DNA of 64,000 nt from positions 186,001 to 250,000 of the forward strand of contig CM062201.1 in NCBI GenBank assembly GCA_031216445.1, given 5' to 3'. Both the position numbers and the translations under genes were made by a program. The notes beneath the pieces were generated by a model. That model was not told the origin of the DNA. It worked only from the letters and a program-made list of their open reading frames with translations, and searched no databases. The stretch is from Lateolabrax maculatus (lineage: Eukaryota; Chordata; Actinopteri; Acropomatiformes; Lateolabracidae). Every line of letters begins with the position of its first letter. Positions within the stretch are counted from its first letter, which is position 1. This document shows positions 1 through 10,461 of the stretch, in pieces.

Positions 1-382
1 TGCTTTTGTGTCCCAAAGCGAGCATCAGTCCAAGGTTTAAACCAACACAGAAAAACATCACTCCTTGGGTTTTGTATTTGTACTACATTATAACTACTAT
101 AATTAAAAGTTTTCCCAAAACACAAATGTAAACAGGTCAACCTTGCTAGGTTCCTTTCTGACAACATTATCTAACAACTCTTTGCAACACAAGGTGGCGC
201 TATTTCCACCATTAGCATACTAGCATAACATGGTACACTTTAATAGAATTTTTTTTTTTTTGAGATCATAAACAAGCCAGCTCAGTTGCATGAAAGCATA
301 AAACTTTCTCTGATAACAGGAGAACATTAACTGCTGCATAATTTACAAAGTGCTATCTGACAGCTGATGGCTCTTTACTGGT

Positions 383-3151
383 CTAACCCAGTAGACTGTT
401 CTTCAAAGTTAACAGTTTTGGTGGGAGGTTTTCTTTCCCAGTCCAAGCATCACAGTCTGAATGAAGTTGAGTGTATTTGCCATGCATTTTGGGTAATCCA
501 AATGCAAAGCATATGTAAGCCCAAATAACAGACAAACTGCCTGAGGCAAGTTTTTTTATATGATCCATGATGATACCTCCCTCCAGAATGATGGCAGTGG
601 AGATGGGCTGGAGGTCTACTGAACTTGGACCCTCATGAGGATTATCTTCACTGACAACTGTCAGCACACCGACAGTGCATTCTAGGGCCTCGTCTCTCGC
701 TGTACCCTACAAAGACACACACACACACATTCTTCAGCATGGCAATTTATGCTCTTCTAAACATTCATTTTTAATGTTGAAAGCATTTGCTAGGGAATAT
801 GGTTTTAAATATGTGTTCACACTGGATTGTTACAATATAACCAACAAAATAAATGTGGTATGATTAAACTAAAGCTATGGTCCACAAGGTCCATATATTC
901 TTAAACAGTGACACTGACTTTTCAGCCTGGACTCCTGCTCCTTAGATTTACAATTAATTAATGTGTACAACGTTTATGTGGCAAATTTCATTTTTATTTA
1001 CTGGCTGTTTAAATACCTCTCAGATTAGCTGTGGAGGAATTGCCATACAAAATACATCAATCACTGTACAAAATGTATATTGTATATTGTGCAGATAAAA
1101 TTACATCTTCTATGTCAGCACAGATATAGTTCTATTTTAATGCAGACCAAACTTTTTCTTATGTGCAAGTACTTACAGAGCATGTCTTGAAGAATTCACT
1201 GGAGTCGTCACCAAGTAAAATAGGAATGCCTTTGAGGACAACAGAGCGAAGTACTGTCACGTCTGGTGTCTAATGATACACAGAGAGAGAAAAGACCAGT
1301 TAACAGAGTAATTTGCAAGGCACAAGCACAAGTCAGACAGGAAATAGAATAGGTTGGGCTGGATCATCTCATTTAGAACTTGATTGATGAACTATCACAC
1401 AGATCAAAAGCAAAATTAACCTACTTACCATCCAGCTCATGTGCTGCATCAGCTCACTGAGCTTCTGGCCAACAGTTCCCCTTCTTGTTTTGAAAAGTTC
1501 AATGAAACGTGGGGTATACTGGTCCAGAGCCTCAAAGAAGTCTCCCTCAAGATTCTTACTTGCGATTCTGTTGAACTCAGCAAACACCTGAAAAGTAGAG
1601 AGAGGGGTGGGTAGGGATGGAGAGATGGCAGAAGTGTTAACATTCCAACAAGTGTGTTTGGATTTCTAGCCACACACCTTGAATTTCTTTTTGATAGGCA
1701 TTATTTTATTGGTTGAGAACAAAAATAGTTTACCTGTCTGTGAAGAGTGCTGGCCATCGTTCAACAATGTTCTGTACAGCAGGTTCCTTTTCTACAATTT
1801 CTTGTCTGCGTAGTGGGAATGATTGGTCCATCATTTGTGAGATGAGAGTGCCATTGGGTTGTTTCTTCTTCATTTCTTTCACGAGAACCTTTCTGGCATT
1901 TTCAAGGCTTGTTTCATCATGTCCTTCAGGTAAGTTAGGTAGGTAGTTTGCTTCACCTCTTTTTGGCCGTTTGATATTCTTGCTTGAGGATTCTCCTTCT
2001 GGGTTGCCTTTACTTCTTTTGCCTCCATTGATTGCTACGTCCTCACATCCAGCTTTTTGAAGCTTTGTGCGATAATTTAAGGCTGTTTTTCCAGCCATAC
2101 CATCTGTGTGGTCCAGGCTCAGTGAGGCAGGGGTGTTTGCTAATTAGTGCTTTTGCAACACTGCTGAAGTCATCATCTTTAGGGTAAGCCTTGAAACTGT
2201 ACATCGTCTCAGCAAGCTTTTCTAGTATGTCATGCTTCATATCTCGTGGTAGAGTCATACGTGTTCCATCCTTCATAAAGGCAAGATCTGCCTGTCTGAG
2301 TCTATAGTCAACATCAACTGAGAAATTGGGTATGTCAAAGAAATCTGGCCACTGTTGTCTTAGCGATGGTGATGCTCTTCCTGTCGACAGGATCTCAGTG
2401 TCTGCTGTGCTGCACTCAGTGTCTGATGTTGTGGTGGGTGATGACAATGCGGTTAAATGGAGAGTCACAAGAGGGATGATTTTGAGCGTAGCTCTTTCAG
2501 GTAAATCAGTTATTTCAGTCAAATTGCAGAGGGCATTATGGAAGTCTTGATCTTCATACTGCAGTTTAAAGTCATACTGCAGTGACAGTTTATCTACCAG
2601 TTGCACTTTTAATTCTTCAATAGACTGTGGTCTCTCATTTAAAGTCAACTTCCTGATATCATCTTCAGCGATGATGAGTAGAGCAAGCTGAATGGAATGA
2701 AGAGAGGAGCGATATTTAGGGTGTAGATTTCCAAGTACCCAGTAGATGGCAGCTTGTGTTTCTTTCTGGAGGTTCCCAAGGGCTTAGCCACCTCAAAATC
2801 ATCTATGTACAAGAAAAGAGCAATCCTGAATTCTTCCTCTGTCAAGAGAGAATTGTCTTTAAACCGGTAACTATCCCTGTGAGATCTGTATCCTTGTGAC
2901 AAATTTGTCTCAGATGACATGGCCTTATCTAAAATTTCTCCATTGTTTAGTAATGTCTGCAGCATTTTTAGTATGGGGATATACACAACTGTCTGCCTGT
3001 CATTTTTTAGGACAAACTCAATAGGCGTCACCACTGAGAATTCTTTTCAAATGTATGATGTTCGCTTGCTAGTGGTTGACAATGACCCCCTAGTAGAAGT
3101 GAATTTCAGGAATACATTATTCTCAGTAAATACTTTAGCTATCTCACTCAC
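383..3151 (-). pseudogene. Transposase remnant plus SAMD3-like exons, unit 1
   Basis: Exon 3 remainder down to about 1734, exon 4 1429-1587, exon 5 1177-1269, exon 6 383-706. It carries the two stops and two frameshifts common to the family. It has S for G in SHRDSYRF and K for E in KVLVKEM. Splice borders are intact. Confidence 0.6.
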
Positions 3152-3883
3152 TTAAGAGTCCTCAACATCTCCACAATGTTGATTTAGTATTTTTCCAACC
3201 GAGGTATGTAACAATGGCTGTGAAAGCACATAAATTTGGTTGATCTGCTCTATAACTTCTTGCAGGGCATTTTCAGAGATGTTAAGAATCGATGACATTT
3301 TCAGAAAAACAGCAGCTACATTATGTTCCAACTGACTCTCCAAGTCTCCCACATCTTCATTGAGCTCAGTAACCTCAAACTCAACCTGATCAGTTTCAGG
3401 GGCACTATCCTCAGGTTGAATATTTATATTAGGTGGAGGTACCTCAAGTACATTATGTGACACAATTTCAGGTTTGAATGCCATCTTATTGTGGTCTTGA
3501 TGTTCTTTGCTTTTATGTGCATTAAAGGTTGAATAAACATTGCTCTGAAAGCTACAGCCTTGATATGGACAGGAAACCTTTTGCTTCAGCTTCAAATGTC
3601 TTCGTAAATGGGTAAAAAAGTCAGCTCCAGTGCAAGGCTCCACAAAGTCACACAGCTGACAATGGAAAGCAGTTTCACCCACGTTCCCCAGGTCCTTTTG
3701 AGTGTGCCATGTTGATAAGTGGACTTTGAGTGCATTGAAAGATTTAAATGTGCACAGGCACTCCTTATAAAGGCACGGTAGTGGTGATATTCGAGTGTGG
3801 CACCCGTGTTTTAAGCGGTAATGCTTAAGTAAGAAGCACCTCTTTTCAGCACAAAATGTGCAGTACTTACACAACCACTGCAT
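3152..3883 (-). CDS. Four-zinc-finger ORF, unit 1
   Basis: 243 codons, with the protein the same as in unit 2 by eye. The unit keeps the exon 3 acceptor (about 3911-3913), but upstream sequence jumps to ERV integrase at about 4031. The native promoter and 5' exons are therefore missing, and expression would need a new promoter. Confidence 0.45.
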   Translation of the reverse strand: MQWLCKYCTFCAEKRCFLLKHYRLKHGCHTRISPLPCLYKECLCTFKSFNALKVHLSTWHTQKDLGNVGETAFHCQLCDFVEPCTGADFFTHLRRHLKLKQKVSCPYQGCSFQSNVYSTFNAHKSKEHQDHNKMAFKPEIVSHNVLEVPPPNINIQPEDSAPETDQVEFEVTELNEDVGDLESQLEHNVAAVFLKMSSILNISENALQEVIEQINQIYVLSQPLLHTSVGKILNQHCGDVEDS

Positions 3884-4030
3884 AGGAAGTTTTTTGTCTT
3901 CTTGAAAAATCTGAAAAGAAAAGATCATTTTAGCATCAAGCCCGGCAAAATAGAAACAAAAAACAAAAACACTAACATGCAGTATCAGACTTGAAATACC
4001 AGAGCAACAGAAAAAAACCTTCCTTGCAAA

Positions 4031-4313
4031 ATTGTCTCAGCTACAAACGCAGGTCGGAAAAATGGTGACCACCAGACTGCTTGAAGGCGTCTCAACACCT
4101 CCCCACTTGTGCAATGGTCCTGACCATGCGCACTACGTGTAGCAACCTGTACCAAAGATGTTGGGAGGACAATATGTCCATGTGCACTTCGCCATAGCCC
4201 ATGTGATGGACCTTCTTCAGTGATTATACTTGCCCCCCTTTTTGCCCATACAGAATGTGCATATGGACTTGCCTGATGTTGTGCTGCTATTACATAGCAG
4301 CACATATATATAG

Positions 4314-4356
<43 letters not shown>

Positions 4357-4917
4357 TATATATATAAGTTTGTCAGTGGTTCACAATCTCCAGCTACTAG
4401 CAGTGGTCCTATACAGGTGGGTGTAGCTATGCGTTTTGCGGCTTCATCTGCTAAGTTGTTGCCTTTAGCTATCAGGGAATTCGTTTTTTGATGAGCTACG
4501 CATTTAATGATGGCTAACACTTTTGGATGGTGTATGGCTTCTAGTAAAGCTGAGATGGCAGAAATGACGACATGTGTCTCACCGTTTGTGGTTTGGGAGC
4601 TTTCGATACTGCCTCAATTTGTGAGGGCACTATAGCTCATTTAGTGCCACAGAGTTGTCTACCTAAGTATTCAACCTGTGTCTGGCAAAACTGTAATTTA
4701 TTTTTACTCACCTTGTGAGCCCCCTTTTCTAAAGCCATCAGGGCTGAGACTGAGTCTTGTGCACATTGAGCTTTGGAGGTGCTACATATCAAGAGATCAT
4801 CTACATATTGTAGTACTGTACTGGACACGTCTAGGTGTTGCAGGTCATTAGCCAATACTCGACTGAATATTGAGGGACTTTCAACATAGCTCTGCGGGAG
4901 ACGTGTGTACGTATACT
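4031..4917 (-). pseudogene. ERV pol fragment (RT C-half, RNase H end, IN N-part), unit 1
   Basis: Descending on the minus strand: RT with the YVDD catalytic motif (4637-4855), a stop, then an RNase H tail (NNLADEAAKR) after an internal deletion, then integrase with an N-terminal HGQDHC..WWSP stretch (to about 4031). A TA microsatellite (about 4316-4365) interrupts the RNase H/IN region. The fragment starts at the transposon target duplication (4914-4917) and is cut at the short-unit junction. It is non-functional. Confidence 0.75.
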
Positions 4918-4926
4918 CACTGTAAA
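4914..4926. repeat. Left transposon terminus with target duplication
   Basis: TACT (4914-4917) is followed by CACTGTAAA (4918-4926). The same border occurs at 16267, 28002, 33867, 39735, 45641, 51483 and 57354. In unit 3 (22145) the terminus reads CACTATAAA. Sequence to the left is ERV reverse transcriptase. Confidence 0.85.
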
Positions 4927-6095
4927 ATCTAATTAGTTGACCTTACTTAAAAAAAGTATGCAAACTCGTTGCAAATTAAGCAAAGTAATCTTAAGAATAG
5001 TGAGTTAGAAAAGCTTGTTTATTTTAAGTGTGCAGTACCAAATCAAGTAGTACAACTAAAAAAAAAAAAAAAAAGTTCATGTAACTTAATAGCCATGCTT
5101 AGTGTTAACTTAATTTTTTCATTTTGTGTGGACTGCTTGATACAAATTTAACCCCACTTAGAATTATGATACCTACTACTTACTACTCACTCATTTTTTT
5201 TCAGTTCATTTCAGTTCAGTTAAATTAAACAAACCAATTTCCTTGAATGGGTCCTTGTCCTTCTCCCATTTCTTATCTATTTTAGCTGTTATTACCTAAT
5301 AAAGGGAAAAACACCACAAACATATACTTTAAAAGAACACTCACTGGGTTTGTTCAGCTGCATTACAACATTTATTAAAAAAATAATTGCATCACTGACA
5401 GATCTAGACTGAACAATAAATGTTCGATATTGTTACTTTTGATTCCAATTCTCCAATATAAAATGTGTGTTTTATCACTCATGTAATAACCTTACAATAA
5501 ACAATAAAATGACTGTTCTCTATCCTCTTGTCATATTTAATGTATTTTAAAGCTAGTTGCAAAATTGCTCATAGTGTGATCTATGTCTGTTAGGCTATTG
5601 TAATAACAATATGCATTAAATCTATTATTCAGCCTCAAGTGTTCTGTTCCCAAGTATCACTTTCTTGTACATTCAAGTACAAAACAGCAGCTAAACAACA
5701 AACTTGTGGTTTGATTTGACTGTAGAACATGACATGGACATGGCAAAAATAAAACCACATTTTTGTGAGCTAATTCTATGCATGTAACAGTCTCACAATA
5801 TTAAACAGGTAAACACCTGATAATTACAGGACTTCAGTGCATGCAAAATCATTGCATTTCTGATCAAAACTGAAAGTACAACAAATGCTTTTGTGTCCCA
5901 AAGCGAGCATCAGTCCAAGGTTTAAACCAACACAGAAAAACATCACTCCTTGGGTTTTGTATTTGTACTACATTATAACTACTATAATTAAAAGTTTTCC
6001 CAAAACACAAATGTAAACAGGTCAACCTTGCTAGGTTCCTTTCTGACAACATTATCTAACAACTCTTTGCAACACAAGGTGGCGCTATTTCCACC
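4927..6095 (-). other. Left subterminal region and gene 3' flank
   Basis: This stretch has no gene. It begins with AT-rich subterminal DNA (TTACTTAAAAAAAG, a run of about 17 A near 5058, short TTAAG/CTTAA motifs). Such regions in CACTA elements hold transposase-binding repeats, but no regular repeat could be proved by eye. Several AATAAA motifs occur on the minus strand (for example near 5370-5380 and 5500), so transcripts of the gene may end anywhere from about 6.1 kb down. The same sequence precedes the gene in every unit; unit 3 has a 24-base deletion in it. Confidence 0.6.
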
Positions 6096-6123
6096 ATTAG
6101 CATACTAGCATAACATGGTACAC

Positions 6124-6129
6124 TTTAAT
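6124..6129 (-). terminator. Candidate polyadenylation signal (ATTAAA)
   Basis: ATTAAA on the minus strand, about 140 bases after the stop codon and just after a run of about 14 A. It is the first such signal downstream of exon 6. The run is present in all units (for example 239-244 in unit 1). Further AATAAA motifs follow downstream. Confidence 0.4.
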
Positions 6130-6268
6130 AGAATTTTTTTTTTTTTTGAGATCATAAACAAGCCAGCTCAGTTGCATGAAAGCATAAAACTTTCTCTGAT
6201 AACAGGAGAACATTAACTGCTGCATAATTTACAAAGTGCTATCTGACAGCTGATGGCTCTTTACTGGT

Positions 6269-6592
6269 CTAACCCAGTAGACTGTTCTTCAAAGTTAACA
6301 GTTTTGGTGGGAGGTTTTCTTTCCCAGTCCAAGCATCACAGTCTGAATGAAGTTGAGTGTATTTGCCATGCATTTTGGGTAATCCAAATGCAAAGCATAT
6401 GTAAGCCCAAATAACAGACAAACTGCCTGAGGCAAGTTTTTTTATATGATCCATGATGATACCTCCCTCCAATATGATGGCAGTGGAGATGGGCTGGAGG
6501 TCTACTGAACTTGGACCCTCATGAGGATTATCTTCACTGACAACCGTCAGCACACCGACAGTGCATTCTAGGGCCTCGTCTCTCGCTGTACC
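6269..6592 (-). pseudogene. Exon 6, C-terminal SAMD3-like part, unit 2
   Basis: The acceptor GTCTTTGTAG|GGTACAGCG opens 107 codons and a TAG stop (6269-6271). It encodes GVLTVVSEDNPHEG, ILEGGIIMDHIKKLA and LPPKLLTLKNSLLG, matching the C-terminal block (LLTVVSEDG..ILEG..V..LP..K) I recall for SAMD3-like proteins. This exon is open in every unit except unit 3. A private T-to-C (CAACCGTCAG) is synonymous in effect. Confidence 0.65.
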
Positions 6593-7060
6593 CTACAAAG
6601 ACACACACACACATTCTTCAGCATGGCAATTTATGCTCTTCTAAACATTCATTTTTAATGTTGAAAGCATTTGCTAGGGAATATGGTTTTAAATATGTGT
6701 TCACACTGGATTGTTACAATATAACCAACAAAATAAATGTGGTATGATTAAACTAAAGCTATGGTCCACAAGGTCCATATATTCTTAAACAGTGACACTG
6801 ACTTTTCAGCCTGGACTCCTGCTCCTTAGATTTACAATTAATTAATGTGTACAACGTTTATGTGGCAAATTTCATTTTTATTTACTGGCTGTTTAAATAC
6901 CTCTCAGATTAGCTGTGGAGGAATTGCCATACAAAATACATCAATCACTGTACAAAATGTATATTGTATATTGTGCAGATAAAATTACATCTTCTATGTC
7001 AGCACAGATATAGTTCTATTTTAATGCAGACCAAACTTTTTCTTATGTGCAAGTACTTAC

Positions 7061-7153
7061 AGAGCATGTCTTGAAGAATTCACTGGAGTCGTCACCAAGT
7101 AAAATAGGAATGCCTTTGAGGACAACAGAGCGAAGTACTGTCACGTCTGGTGT
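7061..7153 (-). pseudogene. Exon 5 (31 codons), SAMD3-like part, unit 2
   Basis: Acceptor GTATCATTAG|ACACCAG and donor TGCTCT|GTAAGTACT. It encodes TPDVTVLRSVVL and ILLGDDSSEFFKTCS and joins exons 4 and 6 in frame (both phase 0). Confidence 0.65.
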
Positions 7154-7312
7154 CTAATGATACACAGAGAGAGAAAAGACCAGTTAACAGAGTAATTTGC
7201 AAGGCACAAGCACAAGTCAGACAGGAAATAGAATAGGTTGGGCTGGATCATCTCATTTAGAACTTGATTGATGAACTATCACACAGATCAAAAGCAAAAT
7301 TAACCTACTTAC

Positions 7313-7471
7313 CATCCAGCTCATGTGCTGCATCAGCTCACTGAGCTTCTGGCCAACAGTTCCCCTTCTTGTTTTGAAAAGTTCAATGAAACGTGGGGTA
7401 TACTGGTCCAGAGCCTCAAAGAAGTCTCCCTCAAGATTCTTACTTGCGATTCTGTTGAACTCAGCAAACAC
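7313..7471 (-). pseudogene. Exon 4 (53 codons), SAMD3-like part, unit 2
   Basis: On the minus strand the acceptor is CTACTTTTCAG|GTGTTTGCTG and the donor is TGGATG|GTAAGTAGG. It encodes VFAEFNRIASKNLEGDFFEA through LSELMQHMSWM. A preceding pyrimidine tract (CCCTACCCACCCCTCTCTC) supports splicing. Good splice sites in a dead gene suggest inactivation was recent. Confidence 0.65.
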
Positions 7472-7617
7472 CTGAAAAGTAGAGAGAGGGGTGGGTAGGG
7501 ATGGAGAGATGGCAGAAGTGTTAACATTCCAACAAGTGTGTTTGGATTTCTAGCCACACACCTTGAATTTCTTTTTGATAGGCATTATTTTATTGGTTGA
7601 GAACAAAAATAGTTTAC

Positions 7618-8560
7618 CTGTCTGTGAAGAGTGCTGGCCATCGTTCAACAATGTTCTGTACAGCAGGTTCCTTTTCTACAATTTCTTGTCTGCGTAGTGG
7701 GAATGATTGGTCCATCATTTGTGAGATGAGAGTGCCATTGGGTTGTTTCTTCTTCATTTCTTCCACGAGAACCTTTCTGGCATTTTCAAGGCTTGTTTCA
7801 TCATGTCCTTCAGGTAAGTTAGGTAGGTAGTTTGCTTCACCTCTTTTTGGCCGTTTGATATTCTTGCTTGAGGATTCTCCTTCTGGGTTGCCTTTACTTC
7901 TTTTGCCTCCATTGATTGCTACATCCTCACATCCAGCTTTTTGAAGCTTTGTGCGATAATTTAAGGCTGTTTTTCCAGCCATACCATCTGTGTGGTCCAG
8001 GCTCAGTGAGGCAGGGGTGTTTGCTAATTAGTGCTTTTGCAACACTGCTGAAGTCATCATCTTTAGGGTAAGCCTTGAAACTGTACATCGTCTCAGCAAG
8101 CTTTTCTAGTATGTCATGCTTCATATCTCGTGGTAGAGTCATACGTGTTCCATCCTTCATAAAGGCAAGATCTGCCTGTCTCAGTCTATAGTCAACATCA
8201 ACTGAGAAATTGGGTATGTCAAAGAAATCTGGCCACTGTTGTCTTAGCGATGGTGATGCTCTTCCTGTCGACAGGATCTCAGTGTCTGCTGTGCTGCACT
8301 CAGTGTCTGATGTTGTGGTGGGTGATGACAATGCGGTTAAATGGAGAGTCACAAGAGGGATGATTTTGAGCGTAGCGCTTTCAGGTAAATCAGTTATTTC
8401 AGTCAAATTGCAGAGGGCATTATGGAAGTCTTGATCTTCATACTGCAGTTTAAAGTCATACTGCAGTGACAGTTTATCTACCAGTTGCACTTTTAATTCT
8501 TCAATAGACTGTGGTCTCTCATTTAAAGTCAACTTCCTGATATCATCTTCAGCGATGATG
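7618..8560 (-). pseudogene. SAMD3-like protein part, exon 3 end, unit 2
   Basis: Starting at IIAEDDIRKLTL and directly fused to the transposase remnant, this part has a ubiquitin/PB1-like start (about 80 residues, up to LKIIPLVTL), an S/T-rich linker, then WPDFFDIPNFS, YRLRQADLAF and ILEKLAETMYSFKAYP, a basic NIKRPKRGEANYLP block and RWPALFT. This order fits teleost proteins named 'sterile alpha motif domain-containing 3-like', many of which look transposon-linked. A frameshift at about 7957-7966 (SLK/NYRTKL) is common to all units. The exon ends GACAG|GTAAAC, and joining this donor to the next acceptor does not keep frame. Unit 2 alone has S for R in LPESATLK. Confidence 0.55.
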
Positions 8561-9035
8561 AGTAGAGCAAGCTGAATGGAATGAAGAGAGGAGCGATATT
8601 TAGGGTGTAGATTTCCAAGTACCCAGTAGATGGCAGCTTGTGTTTCTTTCTGGAGGTTCCCAAGGGCTTAGCCACCTCAAAATCATCTATGTACAAGAAA
8701 AGAGCAATCCTGAATTCTTCCTCTGTCAAGAGAGAATTGTCTTTAAACCGGTAACCATCCCTGTGAGATCTGTATCCTTGTGACAAATTTGTCTCAGATG
8801 ACATGGCCTTATCTAAAATTTCTCCATTGTTTAGTAATGTCTGCAGCATTTTTAGTATGGGGATATACACAACTGTCTGCCTGTCATTTTTTAGGACAAA
8901 CTCAATAGGCGTCACCACTGAGAATTCTTTTCAAATGTATGATGTTCGCTTGCTAGTGGTTGACAATGACCCCCTAGTAGAAGTGAATTTCAGGAATACA
9001 TTATTCTCAGTAAATACTTTAGCTATCTCACTCAC
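8561..9035 (-). pseudogene. Transposase N-terminal remnant (tnp2-like family), exon 3, unit 2
   Basis: The reading frame of the zinc-finger part continues after the TAA, meets a second stop (TGA, 8931-8933), then gives TPIEFVLKND, YIPILKMLQTLL, YRSHRDGYRFKDN, LYIDDFEVAKPLGTS and KKHKL. The DDFEV..PLGTSRKKHK block is a hallmark, as I recall, of fish EnSpm/tnp2-like transposase genes. At about 8632-8640 the frame shifts, and YWVLGNLHPKYRSSLHSIQ follows in another frame. The sequence then breaks off at LALL (8560), so the catalytic region is missing. The stops and the shift are the same in every unit. Confidence 0.6.
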
Positions 9036-9767
9036 TTAAGAGTCCTCAACATCTCCACAATGTTGATTTAGTATTTTTCCAACCGAGGTATGTAACAATG
9101 GCTGTGAAAGCACATAAATTTGGTTGATCTGCTCTATAACTTCTTGCAGGGCATTTTCAGAGATGTTAAGAATCGATGACATTTTCAGAAAAACAGCAGC
9201 TACATTATGTTCCAACTGACTCTCCAAGTCTCCCACATCTTCATTGAGCTCAGTAACCTCAAACTCAACCTGATCAGTTTCAGGGGCACTATCCTCAGGT
9301 TGAATATTTATATTAGGTGGAGGTACCTCAAGTACATTATGTGACACAATTTCAGGTTTGAATGCCATCTTATTGTGGTCTTGATGTTCTTTGCTTTTAT
9401 GTGCATTAAAGGTTGAATAAACATTGCTCTGAAAGCTACAGCCTTGATATGGACAGGAAACCTTTTGCTTCAGCTTCAAATGTCTTCGTAAATGGGTAAA
9501 AAAGTCAGCTCCAGTGCAAGGCTCCACAAAGTCACACAGCTGACAATGGAAAGCAGTTTCACCCACGTTCCCCAGGTCCTTTTGAGTGTGCCATGTTGAT
9601 AAGTGGACTTTGAGTGCATTGAAAGATTTAAATGTGCACAGGCACTCCTTATAAAGGCACGGTAGTGGTGATATTCGAGTGTGGCACCCGTGTTTTAAGC
9701 GGTAATGCTTAAGTAAGAAGCACCTCTTTTCAGCACAAAATGTGCAGTACTTACACAACCACTGCAT
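9036..9767 (-). CDS. Four-C2H2-zinc-finger protein, 243 aa (transposon DNA-binding part), unit 2
   Basis: The exon acceptor CTTTTCAG|ATTTTTC lies at 9795-9797, so the first ATG of the exon, followed by CAGTGG, is taken as start; earlier in-frame ATGs lie in the intron. Residues 5-26, 37-60, 75-96 and 105-128 form four C2H2 fingers (C-x2/4-C-x12/13-H-x3/4-H). The rest is acidic with E/D-rich patches and ends EDS. Teleost transposon-like genes of this kind start with such fingers, presumably to bind transposon ends. The stop TAA is an in-frame break: related sequence continues after it. As it stands, the ORF would give a DNA-binding domain without transposase. Nuclear location and end-binding are inferred. 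Confidence 0.55.
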   Translation of the reverse strand: MQWLCKYCTFCAEKRCFLLKHYRLKHGCHTRISPLPCLYKECLCTFKSFNALKVHLSTWHTQKDLGNVGETAFHCQLCDFVEPCTGADFFTHLRRHLKLKQKVSCPYQGCSFQSNVYSTFNAHKSKEHQDHNKMAFKPEIVSHNVLEVPPPNINIQPEDSAPETDQVEFEVTELNEDVGDLESQLEHNVAAVFLKMSSILNISENALQEVIEQINQIYVLSQPLLHTSVGKILNQHCGDVEDS

Positions 9768-10018
9768 AGGAAGTTTTTTGTCTTCTTGAAAAATCTGAAA
9801 AGAAAAGATCATTTTAGCATCAAGCCCGGCAAAATAGAAACAAAAAACAAAAACACTAACATGCAGTATCAGACTTGAAATACCAGAGCAACAGAAAAAA
9901 ACTAAATCCTTGCAAAAATCTATCTAATTATCAAGCTTTTAATCATTTCACTTCTTTAAGACAAGAACAGCTACCAAATAAACACAGCAGTACAAAAGGT
10001 AAATGGTAAATGACTCAC

Positions 10019-10065
10019 TTATGTGGTATCAAGGGAACTGTGGATTGATCACCATCTGCCTGAGC
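10019..10065 (-). other. Exon 2 (non-coding, 47 bases), transposon gene
   Basis: On the minus strand the acceptor is CCCCTTCCAG|GCTCAGG and the donor is ACATAA|GTGAGTCAT, both close to consensus. The only ATG inside opens a short frame that stops after eight codons (ATGGTGATC...TGA), so the exon is 5' untranslated. It is spaced 224 bases from the exon 3 acceptor. It is present in unit 2 and, as 62461-62507, in unit 10; short units lost it. Confidence 0.6.
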
Positions 10066-10461
10066 CTGGAAGGGGACAGTTAAGAAGAATACAACAATTT
10101 AACACAACCAAAGCTCACCACAACTCATAAACATCTTGTTTCCAGTACAAGTGAAAACTGTAACATAGGCCTATTACCCACAAAGACTATTGTAATGTAC
10201 ATATTCTAGACAACATAACCTTAAAGAATAACTTAGGCCACTGAGTATGCCAGCAATGGTAACAGGCTATGATAAAAAGACAGACAGGGAGACCCTTTTG
10301 TCTGTCCCAAATCTGATCTGCGGGCTCTCACTGCACTCCTCGTGTGATCAGACAAGCACTGCGCAAGTAAACAGTGTGCGGCATAGACATATAAAGAGTA
10401 GACGCCGCATCGACCGCTACTGCCTATTGGCGCTGACGAGACGTGGGGCCGCCATCTTGGA

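Larger units (their letters stand above)
1..5885. repeat. Tandem macro-repeat unit 1 (short type)
   Basis: The first base matches position 5886, so the window opens at a unit border as defined by the TGCTTTTGTG phase mark. Content in ascending order: gene 3' end, exons 6 to 3 on the minus strand, the deletion junction near 4020-4031, the ERV pol fragment, the left transposon terminus at 4918 and about 970 bases of left subterminal DNA. Private features include a longer CA run near 718-730 and a K-for-E change in the SAMD3-like part (KVLVKEM). It shares the 'aaatgactgttctc' variant near 5510 with units 7-9. Confidence 0.97.

Noticed and set aside
1449..1673. 74-codon minus-strand frame overlapping exon 4
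   Set aside because: It reads through the intron and the wrong frame of exon 4; the splice sites and family motifs support the other frame.
2326..3155. Plus-strand ORFs opposite the gene (74-78 codons, at 2326-2550 and 2919-3155) that recur in all units
   Set aside because: They lie antisense to the better-supported minus-strand frames, match no family I know, and recur only because the unit recurs.
4255..4520. Frames rich in YIYIYI
   Set aside because: They are translations of the TA microsatellite, not protein.
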